Notes under the pieces: generated by a model
What the model was told of the DNA's origin: nothing
Seen by the model: the letters and a program-made list of their open reading frames with translations, nothing else
Databases searched by the model: none
Made by a program: the position numbers and the translations under genes
Shown: positions 11,119 to 22,735 of the stretch, in pieces
Layout: each line of letters starts with the position of its first letter
How positions within the stretch are numbered: position 1 is the first letter of the stretch
From: Hyaloperonospora brassicae
Taxonomy: Eukaryota; Oomycota; Peronosporomycetes; Peronosporales; Peronosporaceae
Direction of reading: 5' to 3'
Assembly: GCA_947650285.1 (NCBI GenBank)
Contig: CANTFL010001296.1
Coordinates: 248,001 to 312,000 of the forward strand
Length of the DNA stretch: 64,000 nt

Positions 11119-11989
11119 TGCCTCTTGGGCTGAAACCTGTGGGGAGGTTGTCACTTCCCAAATTGCGCTCTTCGAGCGCTGAGATTTAGTCCGCGGATTC
11201 CTTTATAATACGCGGAGTACTCCTCGAGTACGCTGAGCTCGTACTTCTTAGAGGAACATCACCCCTCTTTCATAATGGGGCTTTTCGGCCTTGTAGTGTC
11301 CCAGCTCACCTAACTATCCTCACCTGGAGGTGCAGGTTGGCAAGACGGTCATCCCATTGGGTGAATGCTATGCGACATTTTTTTTGGGGTGTGTGCGGGT
11401 TGGCAAGGCCATCATCTTATTTGGTGTTTGCTAAGCGACATATTGGTCTAACTCCTACCCAGTGATCTAGCCCCCCCACGGGTATTGATCCAGGTATCTA
11501 CCGGTCCCTTTATCAGCGCTTAAAACACTCGGCCACTGGGGTCGGTCACTCACGGACCGAGACGGAGACCTTTTAAAAGCCAGTGATCTAGCCCCTGACC
11601 TTGGACGGCCCCCCTTGTGGGGTCAAGGTTTGAAGGGGGAGACTTTTCTTTCACTGCGGATGCTACGGGGGGCAACGCAGCGTGCGACCCGAGAGGGAAA
11701 AATCCACCGGTATCCCGCGGCACAGGGAATGTCTACAGAGGTCGACATCTTCGTGCCTACTTAAGTACCTGCTGCCTCTTCGCAAGTACCTCCCCTCGCG
11801 CCGGCTCGTTCTCTGCGCGTGAACTCCGAAGTGAAGTCTCCTAAGAACGGGATGACCGGTTAAGATTTACTGTCAGTCGTTTTTGTAGGGTAAGCACCAG
11901 GCCACGATACACTTCGCCTCGAAGGTGCGTCTGGATAGGTCTGCACTAGATTTTGCAATGGTATCGGCCCGAAGAGCAGAGCAAGTCGT
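11119..11989. other. Gene-free spacer between unit B and segment A
   Basis: No gene is supported. It holds a tRNA-like sequence with flanking 15-base direct repeats (separate entry), two similar short stretches at about 11340 and 11398 (TTGGCAAG..CATC), and a 75-codon open frame at 11617-11844 without recognisable features. Confidence 0.5.
11471..11545 (-). repeat. tRNA-derived sequence (possible SINE head or tRNA pseudogene)
   Basis: On the minus strand the sequence has an A-box-like TGGCCGAGTGT and a B-box-like GGATCAATACC about 45 bases apart, with ends that can partly pair (GACCCCA and TGGGG). A 15-base direct repeat, CAGTGATCTAGCCCC, lies on both sides (11460-11474 and 11581-11595), as expected for target-site duplication by LINE-type machinery. 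The anticodon arm is not convincing, so this is not a functional tRNA call. Confidence 0.35.
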
Positions 11990-12583
11990 GGACTGTAACT
12001 AAACTGCTATTTACACGTTCGATTTCACTGCGACCACTGTTCGATTGATAGTAGCTGAAATTCACACGATACGGTTGTTCATCCTACATGGGGAAACTGT
12101 GAAATGGTGCGTCCTGCAGAGCCTGGCGCTTAAATTGCTCGAATAATGGCTGAAAAGATGGGTCGATTTCCATTGCTGCTCGTAACTTTGGGAAGAGGTC
12201 TTTGGACCGCTGTTAGTATGCCTGATCGCTCGATCTCTCGTGGTCGTTTTAGTAAGCCGACTCGATAAGTATTTCAACGAGTTGCGCCATACTCAAGACC
12301 ATGCAGTCCAGCTGGTTGTTGTCACAACGATTTTCGGTTCGATCAAAAAGCTCCTCGGTAAGCCAGGACAAAAGCAACGAATCTCAAAGTACTGTGGATG
12401 TCTTTCATACTCAGCCTCAGCACACTGCGCAGCAACTCGGAAGTAGTTCTACATCTTTCATAGCATCACGCACACCCTTATGGCGACCGTGCATTCCAAG
12501 TACAGCCAAACGCTCAATGTAGTGCTTACAAGGTGCGACGGTACAACCACTGCAATACAAGAAGCTGGTCTCCTCATCGCGTC

Positions 12584-13375
12584 CCTGTCCAACATTGTGT
12601 CAAGAGATGGGCGTATCGATCAGCTTGCGAGCTCTTTAACGACAGCTACTGCGACAACGCAGCAAACGCTGATATAGCTTCTCGATCGGAAGGCCAAGAC
12701 TAGCAGCATTCATCCATGTCATCGCTCTGCAAACAAATCTACATCGCGGATGTATCACTCGAGTTGTTGCAGAAACTGATACGAGTGAAGTCGATTGCCG
12801 ATTACACGAGCAAGTGATATTGACAACGAGAGATGACTTCACTGGAGAGTCTTTCGGTCAGGGCACTGATTCTAGGTCAACACTCCTTCGAACGTAGAAT
12901 ACTATGAAGATTGGCGCAAAGGAAGTGTGGGTGAAGGACTTTGAGGGGGAAAGCGTTACTGTTGCAAGCGTTGTTCACCAGGTGCTTGTTGGTATGGAGC
13001 AAAATGCTAAGAGAATATATGCAGGCCCTTGGTTTGCAATCTCACGTGCTTGTCTAAGCCTACCAGAGCCATTGACTATGCAATATTAACAGCGCGTCAC
13101 TAATCGTCTTATCGCGTATTACTAACCGCCACGTCGCGCATTACTAATCGTCTAATCGCGCATTAGCAATCGCCACATAGCACAATACTAGTTGTCTGGT
13201 TGTGCTTTACTTATTCGTCTGGACGTACTCTTAGGTTCCCGCTTGCATGCTGACGCGCCCCTTCGACAACCGGTAAAAACGACACTGGTGCTCACACAAC
13301 GCCCGAAGTGTTGCGGCCGACGCACTTTTACTTGCACGCATGACACGGGGTGTTCGATCAGCTTTTCTTACGGGT
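12584..13375 (+). repeat. Unit C in segment A
   Basis: It contains the 61-codon stretch at 12904-13089 beginning MKIGAKEVWVKDF, preceded by a coding-like but broken frame, and the GCGCG/GATTAGTA near-repeats. The GCGTC at about 12579-12583 matches (as reverse complement) the GACGC beside the element 1 left LTR, so this is a pre-integration version of that site. Confidence 0.65.
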
Positions 13376-14058
13376 GACACGAGGTGTACGATCGATGTCT
13401 CTCCATTCAAACGTCGACTGTGCACTTGCACAAGCCACAACAAAGGCCCGAAGATCAGCTACAGTCTGCTGCAAAGTTTTCTTCCAGGCAGTTGAATAGG
13501 ATTTCGGTCTGCCATTAACATACAGGCACGAAAAGATTATGAAGGCTCGCAGTGCACTTGGGTGCGACATTCCGGGGGCAGGTCTTATTTGCACACATTC
13601 GTCAGACTAAAGCAAACGACAGCCAGATTATGTGCAGCAGCATGGCGGAGAATGAGCAAGTGATGCATCCGCAGGGTCCAGGCAACAACGCATTTAGCTA
13701 ACTGAAACAGGTCGCGACGCTTGAGCAAAATCTCAGCCTATGAGCTATCCTCATCTGAGCGTAGAGACGACCATTGTGCCAGCTTCCTGATAGAAATGGC
13801 GGAAAACAACAGCGAAATAGACGTTTGTATACAGTCTTTCGCCTAGGGCTAGCAAGAGGACCGCGCGTAAGGCCTAATGTAAAGATCCTATCGGACCCGA
13901 TCGTCCGGTCCTGCATGCTATTTCGTCCACTTGTTCATGATGTGTCTGTTTGCCTTGCCCATTGCAGACGGGACACTCCCTTTGCAACTCCAAGTACCAC
14001 TCTCCGCGTATAGGCGCGTGCATGGTGCATTTGCTTGAACGTACGTACGTCTCTGCGA
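13376..14058 (+). repeat. Unit B in segment A
   Basis: It is a direct repeat of 10443-11118. The junction with unit C at 13376 reads GGGT-GACACGAGGTGTACG without any retrotransposon and therefore represents the uninterrupted form of the sequence that carries the TACG target duplication beside elements 0 and 1. Confidence 0.7.
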
Positions 14059-15113
14059 CAGGACGCTCCCGAATACGAGATTTGACCACTAGTTGTTCAA
14101 AAGAGGCAGATTGCCATCTGATTGAGTAAAATGTGTACGCGTCCGCATACGCACTCTATCATGTAACCAGCGCCTTCGACTCGGACCATTTGATGCCTTC
14201 TACTCGTTCCCACATGTACACATCCAATGTCGGTCTACAAAAAGATTGTTACCGTTGTCGATCTACAGAGAACAATTATTGTTGTCGATCACGACAACCA
14301 TTATCAATATCGACCATTGAAGAAGGGCTGATGATGCTGCCCATTGATGACCCTGCGATGTCTCCATGACAGTGGTAGCCATAGACCGGCACAGCGCCGC
14401 CAAGGGGGTAGAACTGATTCAATTCCAACAGGAGAATCTTCTCGAATGCTCGTATTGTTGTCCAGACTGGCTACTATCGCTCTTATCTTCGGATGATGAG
14501 TGGCGGGAGCTGTAAGAAACTCTTCTCGCTCTGATGACGACGCGCCTATGTAGCCGCGGTAGCCCTCTCCCTCGAAATATACGATCGGACGGTCGAGGGC
14601 ACAGCCAAAGCAGCTGGTTCAAGGTGTCGCTGCTGTCATCTGCGCTCGGACAATGTGGCAGCATGGAATGCTGCTCTGCACCAGGTGCGTTGTCATATTT
14701 TTGGACGGGGGACGAAGTAGTGTGAATGTAGTCTGATGTGATATCGAAAGTCGATGTGCGGATGGAGACACACCAGTAGTTGAAAGTCGAAGCAACTCGC
14801 TCGTCGAGGCGGTTCGAAGGGATTGTGACTATTTGCTTGGCGGTTTGAAGTCATAGAGGCTATCCATGAGAGCGGCTCAAAATCACACACGAGAGGCCAA
14901 CTATTTACGACCTCGTGGACTTGAGCTTGTTTATCTATTGCTGGATTTGTGCTCTTGAGATGGTGACCTTCCTCCTTCGACCGGATCGAATGAACGGCCG
15001 ACATGTCACAGTGTGTTGCTACGAGCAATTCGCCCTTTGCTCTCGAGAGTGGGTGTGCCAACTTGCGGTTCGCATTCTGCAATCAACAGCAAAAACCGCA
15101 GACCAAGGCAGAT

Positions 15114-16018
15114 ATGTACATCTACAGCGGACTCTATATCGCCATCGCTGCCGCTCTCTCCACCTCTGCCCTCAGTGAAACAGCAAACGAGAAAGGAAGT
15201 ACTACCGTTGGCGCCATGAGCGCGATACGTCGGCCGGTCATGTACTTCATAGGTGACTCGCTGACTGAACTTGGAAGCGACCTCGATACACGTGGCTGGA
15301 CTGCATTGATGCAGAACCGCTATGTTAAATCAGCTGACGTTGTGTCACGTGGGCTCTCTGGATACAACACCCAGTAAGTACCGGGCTGCTGCTGGAATGC
15401 ATGACACACGTACTTCTTTCTCTTTCGCCTGACTGCCACCGTCTGACGTACATGACTTTTGTGTGAAGGTGGTTCATCGATACGGCGTTGCCGACAATTG
15501 AGAAGGAAGTTAAGGACCTGCGGTCAAATTCACTGATTACGCTGTGGCTTGGGACGAACGACGCTGCTCTCCCAACTAGATCGCATGCTCGCCAGCATGT
15601 CCCTCTTGCAGCCTACAAGAAGAATCTGATCAAGATTGTTCGCACGCTTCAGACCGCAGCACCTGATGCCGAAATTTTGCTGATTACGCCGTCGTACGTC
15701 GATGAAGCCACCCTCAAATCTCGCTCATCAAAGGGCTTACCAGAGCGCACAAACGAAGCAGCGGGCAAATACGCTCGAGCGTGCGTCGATGCAGGCAAGG
15801 AGCTGGGGACGCACGTGCTGGACTTGTACTCATTCTTCCAAACGTTGCCAGAGGCTGAACGTCCTGAAAATTTGTCGGACGGGTTGCATCTTAGCCGACG
15901 CGGTAATCACATAGTGTACGAGCAACTGCGGTCAAAGATCATCAAGGCGTTCCCTGACTTCGCCAAGCAGCTGGACGTTAGCCAGTTCCCTCCTTTTAGC
16001 GCGTTCACCGATGCTTAG
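15114..16018 (+). CDS. GDSL/SGNH esterase, isoamyl-acetate-hydrolase-like, copy 1
   Basis: Two exons, 15114-15373 and 15469-16018, joined at GTAAGT..AAG, give 269 residues. Residues 1-23 or so look like a signal peptide (MYIYSGLYIAIAAALSTSA), so the enzyme is probably secreted. SGNH blocks are all present: block I GDSL near residue 46, block II Gly in SRGLSGYNT, block III GTND, block V DGLHLS with catalytic Asp and His. The IAH1-like family hydrolyses acetate esters; the substrate here is unknown. The start was chosen at the ATG before the signal peptide although the frame is open upstream. Compared with copy 2 (35517-36553) it lacks a 44-residue Cys-rich stretch after the signal peptide; exon 2 is identical in protein sequence. 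Confidence 0.8.
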
Positions 16019-16510
16019 GCGCTGAGGACCTACATCCGCCAAGACTCGTTCGCAATCGGCGCTGCTTGTGGACGTTGTGTTAACTGAATGCACTGTAATA
16101 GTTGGCCATATACTGCGTTTGTTCAGCTAGACCAGAAGATCCATTTCTGTAATCCTGCAGGCTTTTGATCGATTTTAACCAAGTCCTCTTTACAATGACG
16201 CCGATGCAGGCATGCTGCGCGAATCCGTGCTATCAAGTGCCGTTGCCTAACCCCAAAAAACGCAGATAGTGCCTCGCACGATAGCGCAGTGGCCATCTTG
16301 ATCCGGGCTTTACAACGTGGGGGATTTCATCTCGCACAACTTTGTGGATCAAGACTAGTCTGTGTGAGTAGTATTGCTCTAAATCCGCTATCAGCCGTCT
16401 TGACTTGGGACCGCAACATCATGTTCGTTGCTATTTGTTTCGTGCCACTACCACGTTGTTAGCTATCTCCCTACGTCGATTTGGCAACGTAACTATCGTC
16501 ACACCAGACG

Positions 16511-17046
16511 CGTAACGGGGTTACACGTCGACTGGTAGTCGACAATAGGTGTGGTGCACACAAGGGATGGGATCCCCTTTTAAAGTGATATTAGAACACA
16601 GTATCAATTGTCGAGGTCTAACGTGTTTCATCCACGGAATCACGAGATCTTTTAAAAGTTATTAATTAGAACAGTAGTAACTATCATAAGTACGTTGTTC
16701 TGAGGTGTTTTTTTAGGTTAAAAGAAGAAATAAAGTTTAGTGTCCATTTTGATCCGATAGACACGTGGCTCTTTGAGGCGTCTTGTGATCGTCGATGAGA
16801 TAGAAACGCCTTGTTAAGGCAGCTACTCCTTGTGCACTCTGTGCGTTTGATTTTTTGAATCGTTAGGTCCCCCCGGAACAGAGACCGTAAGCTCTCTGAG
16901 CTTGTTGACTCTTTGAGTCGATTTCTTTGAACCAAGCCTTAGCTCACTAAGCTGTTGACTCTTTGAGTCGGGTTCTCTGAACCTTAAGTTGCTCGTTGAG
17001 CGTGAAAGTCTTCCTCTGACTTCAGGATCTTTGTAGCTCCGCTACA
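16511..17046 (+). repeat. 5' LTR of element 2 (mosaic)
   Basis: The first 110 bases or so match subtype II (TCGACTGGTAGTCGAC, GTGGTGCACACAAGGGAT), but from the GTCGAGGTCTAACGTG stretch onward it matches subtype I, as in 1500-1610. The 3' LTR of the same element stays subtype II there. It also has an additional copy of the TTGACTCTTTGAGTCG motif. Confidence 0.75.
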
Positions 17047-17105
17047 CTTGGTAGCACTTGTTGGTAAATCTACGCCTGAGTCGTTACGACTGATTCTCTG
17101 CGAGG

Positions 17106-18136
17106 ATGGAGCAATCCACACCCCTCTCTGAGGCCCAAAAGGTCGCGCGTGATAATCTGACCGCGGTCGTAGGTCCAGAGAATGTGGAGTTTCTAGCTGC
17201 ACATGGTGCCGATGTGTTCCATGCACAAGTCGAGGACTTCGTGCAGTATGAAATGGCCCGTGTAGGGCGGGTCAAAAATTAGGTAGCGTCGACTATGCCA
17301 ACACGCTACGTGGCGATGCCAGATGAAGAGGCTGAGCCTCTTCCCCTTCGAATGGACGTTAAGCGATACTATGGGAAGGAGCAGGAAAACCTCACCCTCT
17401 GAATCCCTGAGATTGAGATAGCCATGAGGTCTGGTCTTATCCCTATTATGCACCAGCGGTATCGGTGGCTATCTCCGAGCTCGATGGGAGATATAGAGAG
17501 TGGGCTCTGACGTGTAGCGCGTCGGTAGACTTGGCGTTTCCCACATGAGATTCGCTCAAGTTAGACCTTTTGCTAGTTTTCTCTCCGCCTAACCAGGCTT
17601 GTCGCGAGAGATCACGCTTCTTATCCATGCGTCATGGTAATAATGAGTTAACGGACTATGTACAAGAGTTGAGAACTCTTATGGCTGCTATGCAGTCTGA
17701 CCCTCTCCCCGAGACAGTCTGTGTGACTGTCTGCATGGAAGGTCTTCGTAATAGCGTTGCCAGGACCGAGGTATTTCGGGTCCATCCCTCTACTTTTGAG
17801 GAAGCTGTTAGCATCACTCAAAATGCTGAGCACAACTTCAAGTCGGCAAGACTTGGTTGGAATGGCTACAACCCAAGCTTCGTGAGGGCAACCTCTGCGA
17901 GCACCTCGGCTTACTGTAAGCCTAAACCGATGGAACTCAGCCATGCTGAAGATGAAAGTGAAGCTGAGCTTCATGTTGCGGAGCAGCAACAAGAAGTGAG
18001 TCGCTGTTATATGTGCGGAAGCACTAAACACTTGCGTCCCAATTGTCCTTTGCGCAAACAGCGCCACATTTCTATGAGTCGAAACCTCAGCCCTAACCAG
18101 AAACCTGGTATGGCACGGGGAAACGTCAACACCTAG
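17106..18136 (+). pseudogene. Gag of element 2
   Basis: It begins at ATG 17106, 60 bases inside the 5' LTR, and is broken by TAG at 17279 and by TGA near 17399. The capsid-like part and CCHC knuckle ([14 protein letters not shown] near 18008) are open at 17570-18136. It is nearly identical to Gag of element 1 (a few residue changes, such as LPETVCVTV for LPETVFVTV). Confidence 0.8.
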
Positions 18137-18300
18137 TAGGTGCGGGTGCCCTACTGGGGTAGAACGGAGTTCTGTCACTTCTCTACGAGATAGAGTGAAA
18201 CAGGGCTTAGCCTCACTGAGCTCTGTACCCGCCAGCACAGATCATGGATAAAAGTCTGGCTTAGTAGTTGCCGAGGCGAAAGTTAAAGTTTTTGAGAAGC

Positions 18301-21300
18301 AGTGGTAGATTCTAATCGACTCCGGAGCATCATGCAATTATGCTCGACGTCTTTCCCTTGAGGGAAGTAAGCGATATGCTGAAGCGCTCAAAGCGCATGA
18401 GGGTGATTCAATCACCTTTCGTTTAGCGACTGGTAGTCGCGGTACGGTGCCTAAAGTTCCGTTGAACTTAGGTATGAAGGTTTTGTACTTTGACATTATT
18501 AAACTCTGTCTTGTCCTTGATTTAGATTCGAGATATGATCTCATCCTAGTTATGGCTTGGCTTAAACGCCATGATCCATGGATTGATTATAGGTCGAAGA
18601 CCTCAGGCGCCACGCGCAATGTTCCTAGCGAAGCTTTGGAGAGTCATGAACCCACATTTGCTAAGCAACAAAAGCCCTATTGGCGCGTGCCATTGACGAA
18701 AGATGTCAATGTGCTGGACATCGGTATGTCAGATTTAATTAACTCTAGTGTCAATGACATGAATATTGAGCGGAGCTCTTTCACCGTGTGTGAAGAGAGT
18801 TATACTCCGTTGAGTGATACTCGTTGTGATACTGAGTCACTGCATGCTGCAGACATGGTTGGCCTAGGGCCGAGTCATCACGAATGTAACTCCTATGATG
18901 TGAGTGAAGTGACACGTAAAATTCCACCGAGTGAGGGCGGCCGCGATGGCACCTCACTGAATGTCGGTAATAATACTGTTGGCGAAAAGCCGAAGCAATC
19001 AGGGCAAGGAACACATAACGAACGTGAAGTGGTACGTGTAAATCCACTGGGTGAAGTGTTCAAGTTACGTAACACTCCGCTTAATGTCGCTCAAGACATG
19101 ATCTCTCGTATAGAGCATGTTGGGATAATTAGCAACCTCAGGGACCCTGCTGTCCCGGCCTCTAGGAGGCGTAAGATTTCTTTGAGGAAACAATCTCAGC
19201 GTAGGGTGACAACGGTTAAGCGCCCAACATCTAAGAAGTCAAGAAGTGATAATCGTAACAATACACTATATACACTTGTCAATTGGTTGACTGGCAAGAT
19301 TGATGACAATATTAGTCTTGAGACTCTTCCATTCTTGGATACTCTCTTTGACCTAGACGAAATGTATGACGGCGAATTTAGCCAAGTCTTGCAGGCCGGA
19401 GAGTTATCCGAGTTAGTGGTCATTCGATCGGATATAGAGTTGAACTCATCCTCGTTATTGGACGAGTCTGTCCTTAAGGACACAAAGGTGGCATTGGATA
19501 CCCGTAGTAAATCTTCGATCCTTAAGGATCTTCTTGATCTGTTCTATCCTTTGGTAAAAAAGTTTCAGGACGTGGTGTGTCACGACCCACCGTCTTTCTT
19601 ACCCCCTGATAGAGGATTTCGTCATGAAATTGACTTGTTTCCTAGCATTAAATACTTCGTAACACGGCAGTGGCCTTTACCGAAGGAACAGTGTGACGTC
19701 ATTGAAGAATTCTTTCGTGCAAAGCACGCGACAGTAATGGTACGTGAGAGCAAATCTCTCCATTCCACACCGACCTTCTGTGTCAAAAATCCCAATGGGA
19801 AGTGGCGCATTGTTCATGCTTACAATAAGCTTAATGCGACCACCATCCCGGCTCAGACACCAATTTTGAGGAAGGATGTTCTTCAGAACGATATGGTGGG
19901 ATGTACAATGTACAGTGCGCTCCACTTAGTCGATGGTCATTACCAGCTGCTCATGCGAGAGAGCGATATTCCGCTGACAGCGGTCAGCACTCCGAGCGGT
20001 ATGCTCTGGGAGTGGCTTGTGATGCCGCAAAGGTTATCGAATACCCGGCTACATTCAATCGTCTTGTGACAAAATTGTTCAGACCTCACCGAGGATATGC
20101 ACAGACGTACTTTGATGACATCTTTGTCCATAGTCGTGCTATGAACGGTCGGTCGGATGTGGACAATCACATTGACCATTTAAGAGCGGTGTTCGAGTGC
20201 ATGCGCACGAATAAGTCGTACGCCAACGCGTCTAAGTGCGTCTTTGGTGCAGAAGAGATTCCCCCTTTAGGGATCTTTATTGGTAAGTGAGGCCTTAGAG
20301 CAGATCCCGATAAGGTAAAAGCCAAAGTTGATTGGCCGGTTCCAAAGAACCAAAAGGACTTACGTAAGTGGCTTGGCCTTGCCAATTACTTACACAAGTA
20401 CAGCGCGAATTACGCAGACATGGCTCGGTCATTATCCAATCTTCTTAAAAAGGACGTGATATGTTGCTGGACTAGCACCGAGCATGATGCTTTTGAAGCA
20501 GTATAGGATAGTCTCCTTCATGCGTCAATCTTGGCTTTGCCTGATCCTGATCGATCTTTCAGTATCGTCTGTGACGCATCCGACTTTTCCATAGGCAGAG
20601 CTCTGTTACAGACAGAGTTTGATGGACGGGAACGCGTCATTTCGTTTGAGTCGCGGCAGCTGAAGGCTGCAGAATAGAGCTATTCTGTTCATGAAAAAGA
20701 GCTACTTGCAATGAAGTATGCTCTCGTCAAATTCAGAGTTCATCTTCTTGGCTAGAAGCCATTTGTGATCTATACAGATCATGCATCACTACGCAATGCG
20801 ACCCAGTCGCCTCACCTCTCTCATAGAATGACTCATTGTCTTTCCTTCTTTGCCTAGTACAACTTCGAAGTGAAGTATAAGCCAGGCAAGCAGAATGCTT
20901 TGGCTGATACGTTGTCACGCAGGCCTGACTATGAGCTTGCTCATGTTACGACTCTGTCGTCGTCGGTCACTGACCTCATTCGTACGGCATATACCAAGGA
21001 TGAACATTGTGTAGCTCTGCTACGTGCTGTTGGAGGAGACAAGCTCAAGGCCTCAGACATAGAATTGTCGGCACGTATACGTGCGAGGCTACTTCGATAT
21101 TCCATCGATCAAGGCCTGTTGTGCTATAGCACAGACGCTGAGGACGTTCCTCGTATCGTTCTCACAATGATAAGGAGTTGCAGTATCTGATCCTCTATGA
21201 GCCTCATGATACTGCGGTGAACGGTCATCTAGGTCGTGAGAAGACCTATGGCTCAAACTATACAAATGGGTAAGCACATTTGTGCGTACGTGTGACACGT

Positions 21301-22735
21301 GTCAACGGGTGAAACCCTCACCTCACGCGGCCGCGCCGATGGATAGTTTGCCTGTACTCAAGGGGTGTTAGGAGCTCCATCAGCATGGATTTCCTGTTCG
21401 GTTTACCGAAAGATTCGTACGGCAATACGGGTATTGCGGTCTTTGTTGACCGTTTGAGCAAGATGGCTCATTTAGCGGCGGTGCCGGATACCATTGATGG
21501 TGAAGGTACAGCGACGCTGTTTACTGATCGAGTGTTTCGACAACACGGTTTGCCGTTGACAATTTTCTCTGATAGAGATCCTCGCTTCACTGGGAAGTTT
21601 TGGAAATCCATCTTCAAGGTGCTCGATTGGACATGTTCACAGCGGATCATCCGCAGACCGATGGTCAAACCGAGCAAGTGAATCGCATCATCGGTGACAT
21701 CCTGCGCAGTGTTTGCGCTGAAACGCCTAAGCGTTGGAGTTAGATGCTCCCTGTCGTTGAGGTTGCGTTGAATAACGCAGTGCATGCCTCCACCGGCTGC
21801 ACACCGTTCTATGTGAATGGTCTCACGCACCCTCGCGTTCCGTTAACGCTACCACTACGTGGTTCAGGGCTTATTGGAGGAGGAGTTGCGAATCGGATTG
21901 CTGACAATAGCCCTGATACTGTTCAAAATCAGGCAAGCGAGTTTCTCGCAACGCGATTGAATGTCTTACGACATGTGCGTGAAGCACTGGCTAATAGCCA
22001 AGACAAGCAGAAGGAACAAGCTGATGATAAAGGCAGAGGTTGTATTGAACGTTATGAGGTCGGATACCAAGTTCTACTCAATGCTAAAAACTTACCTACA
22101 AATGTAGTGTCTGCTGTGTTCAAGACAAAGTTGCGTCCGCGCTTCATTGGACCATTCACGGTCGTGTCCAAGAAGGAACTTGCGTATACGCTCAACCTTC
22201 CGCGCAAACAAAGCACACCCCTGTGTTCTAAGATGGATTGCTTTTGTTGTATCGGGATCCGTCCCACGTGAACTCGGAGGTGCTTGCGCCGCGTAAGTTG
22301 GACTAGCCATCGGTTGCTGAATCCGTATCAGGAGGTCAAGCTGAGCCTCCATCCGGGCTTGGCCCAACTCCAATGCCTGGACACGGGCTTGGCCCAACTC
22401 CAACACCTCAACACGGGCTCGCATCGCGTCAAACGCACTCTGGGTATTACCCAATGTCTCACGGAGACCACTTAACTCGAATAGCACCTTCTCATTCTTC
22501 TCCCTCGGTACACCGACCACCACCGGCGCTGCTCGATGAGAAAGGGAATCACCAGTTCCATGTAGAGAAACTTCTAAAACGACGTCGTCGTCAGGGCCAA
22601 TACCAGTATCTGGTGAAGTGGCGAGGGTACCCGGAGTCGGAGAACTCATGAAAGTATGATATTTCCCTTCGGCAGGATTGCCCATACGCCGCGAATGTTT
22701 TTTAACGTCGTGGCAAGGGTCATTTAGCGACCAAA
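18301..22735 (+). pseudogene. Pol of element 2 (PR-RT-RNase H-IN-chromodomain)
   Basis: Protease with LIDSGAS near 18316; RT from about 19600, frameshifted at 20040 after MPQ, with YFDDIFVHS near 20110; RNase H with VCDASDFS near 20570 and YTDHAS at about 20775; integrase zinc region at 21190-21320; core at 21385-21681 with MDFLFG and FSDRDPRF, then GQTEQVNR (frame change at 21630); C-terminal part 21744-22271; chromodomain 22373-22651 ending at TGA. Element 2 alone has lost 25 bases between GGCTCA and AACTAT near 21253, removing the second part of the zinc-binding loop. Confidence 0.85.

Noticed and set aside
11471..11545. Functional tRNA gene
   Set aside because: The B box has mismatches at invariant positions and no convincing anticodon arm forms.
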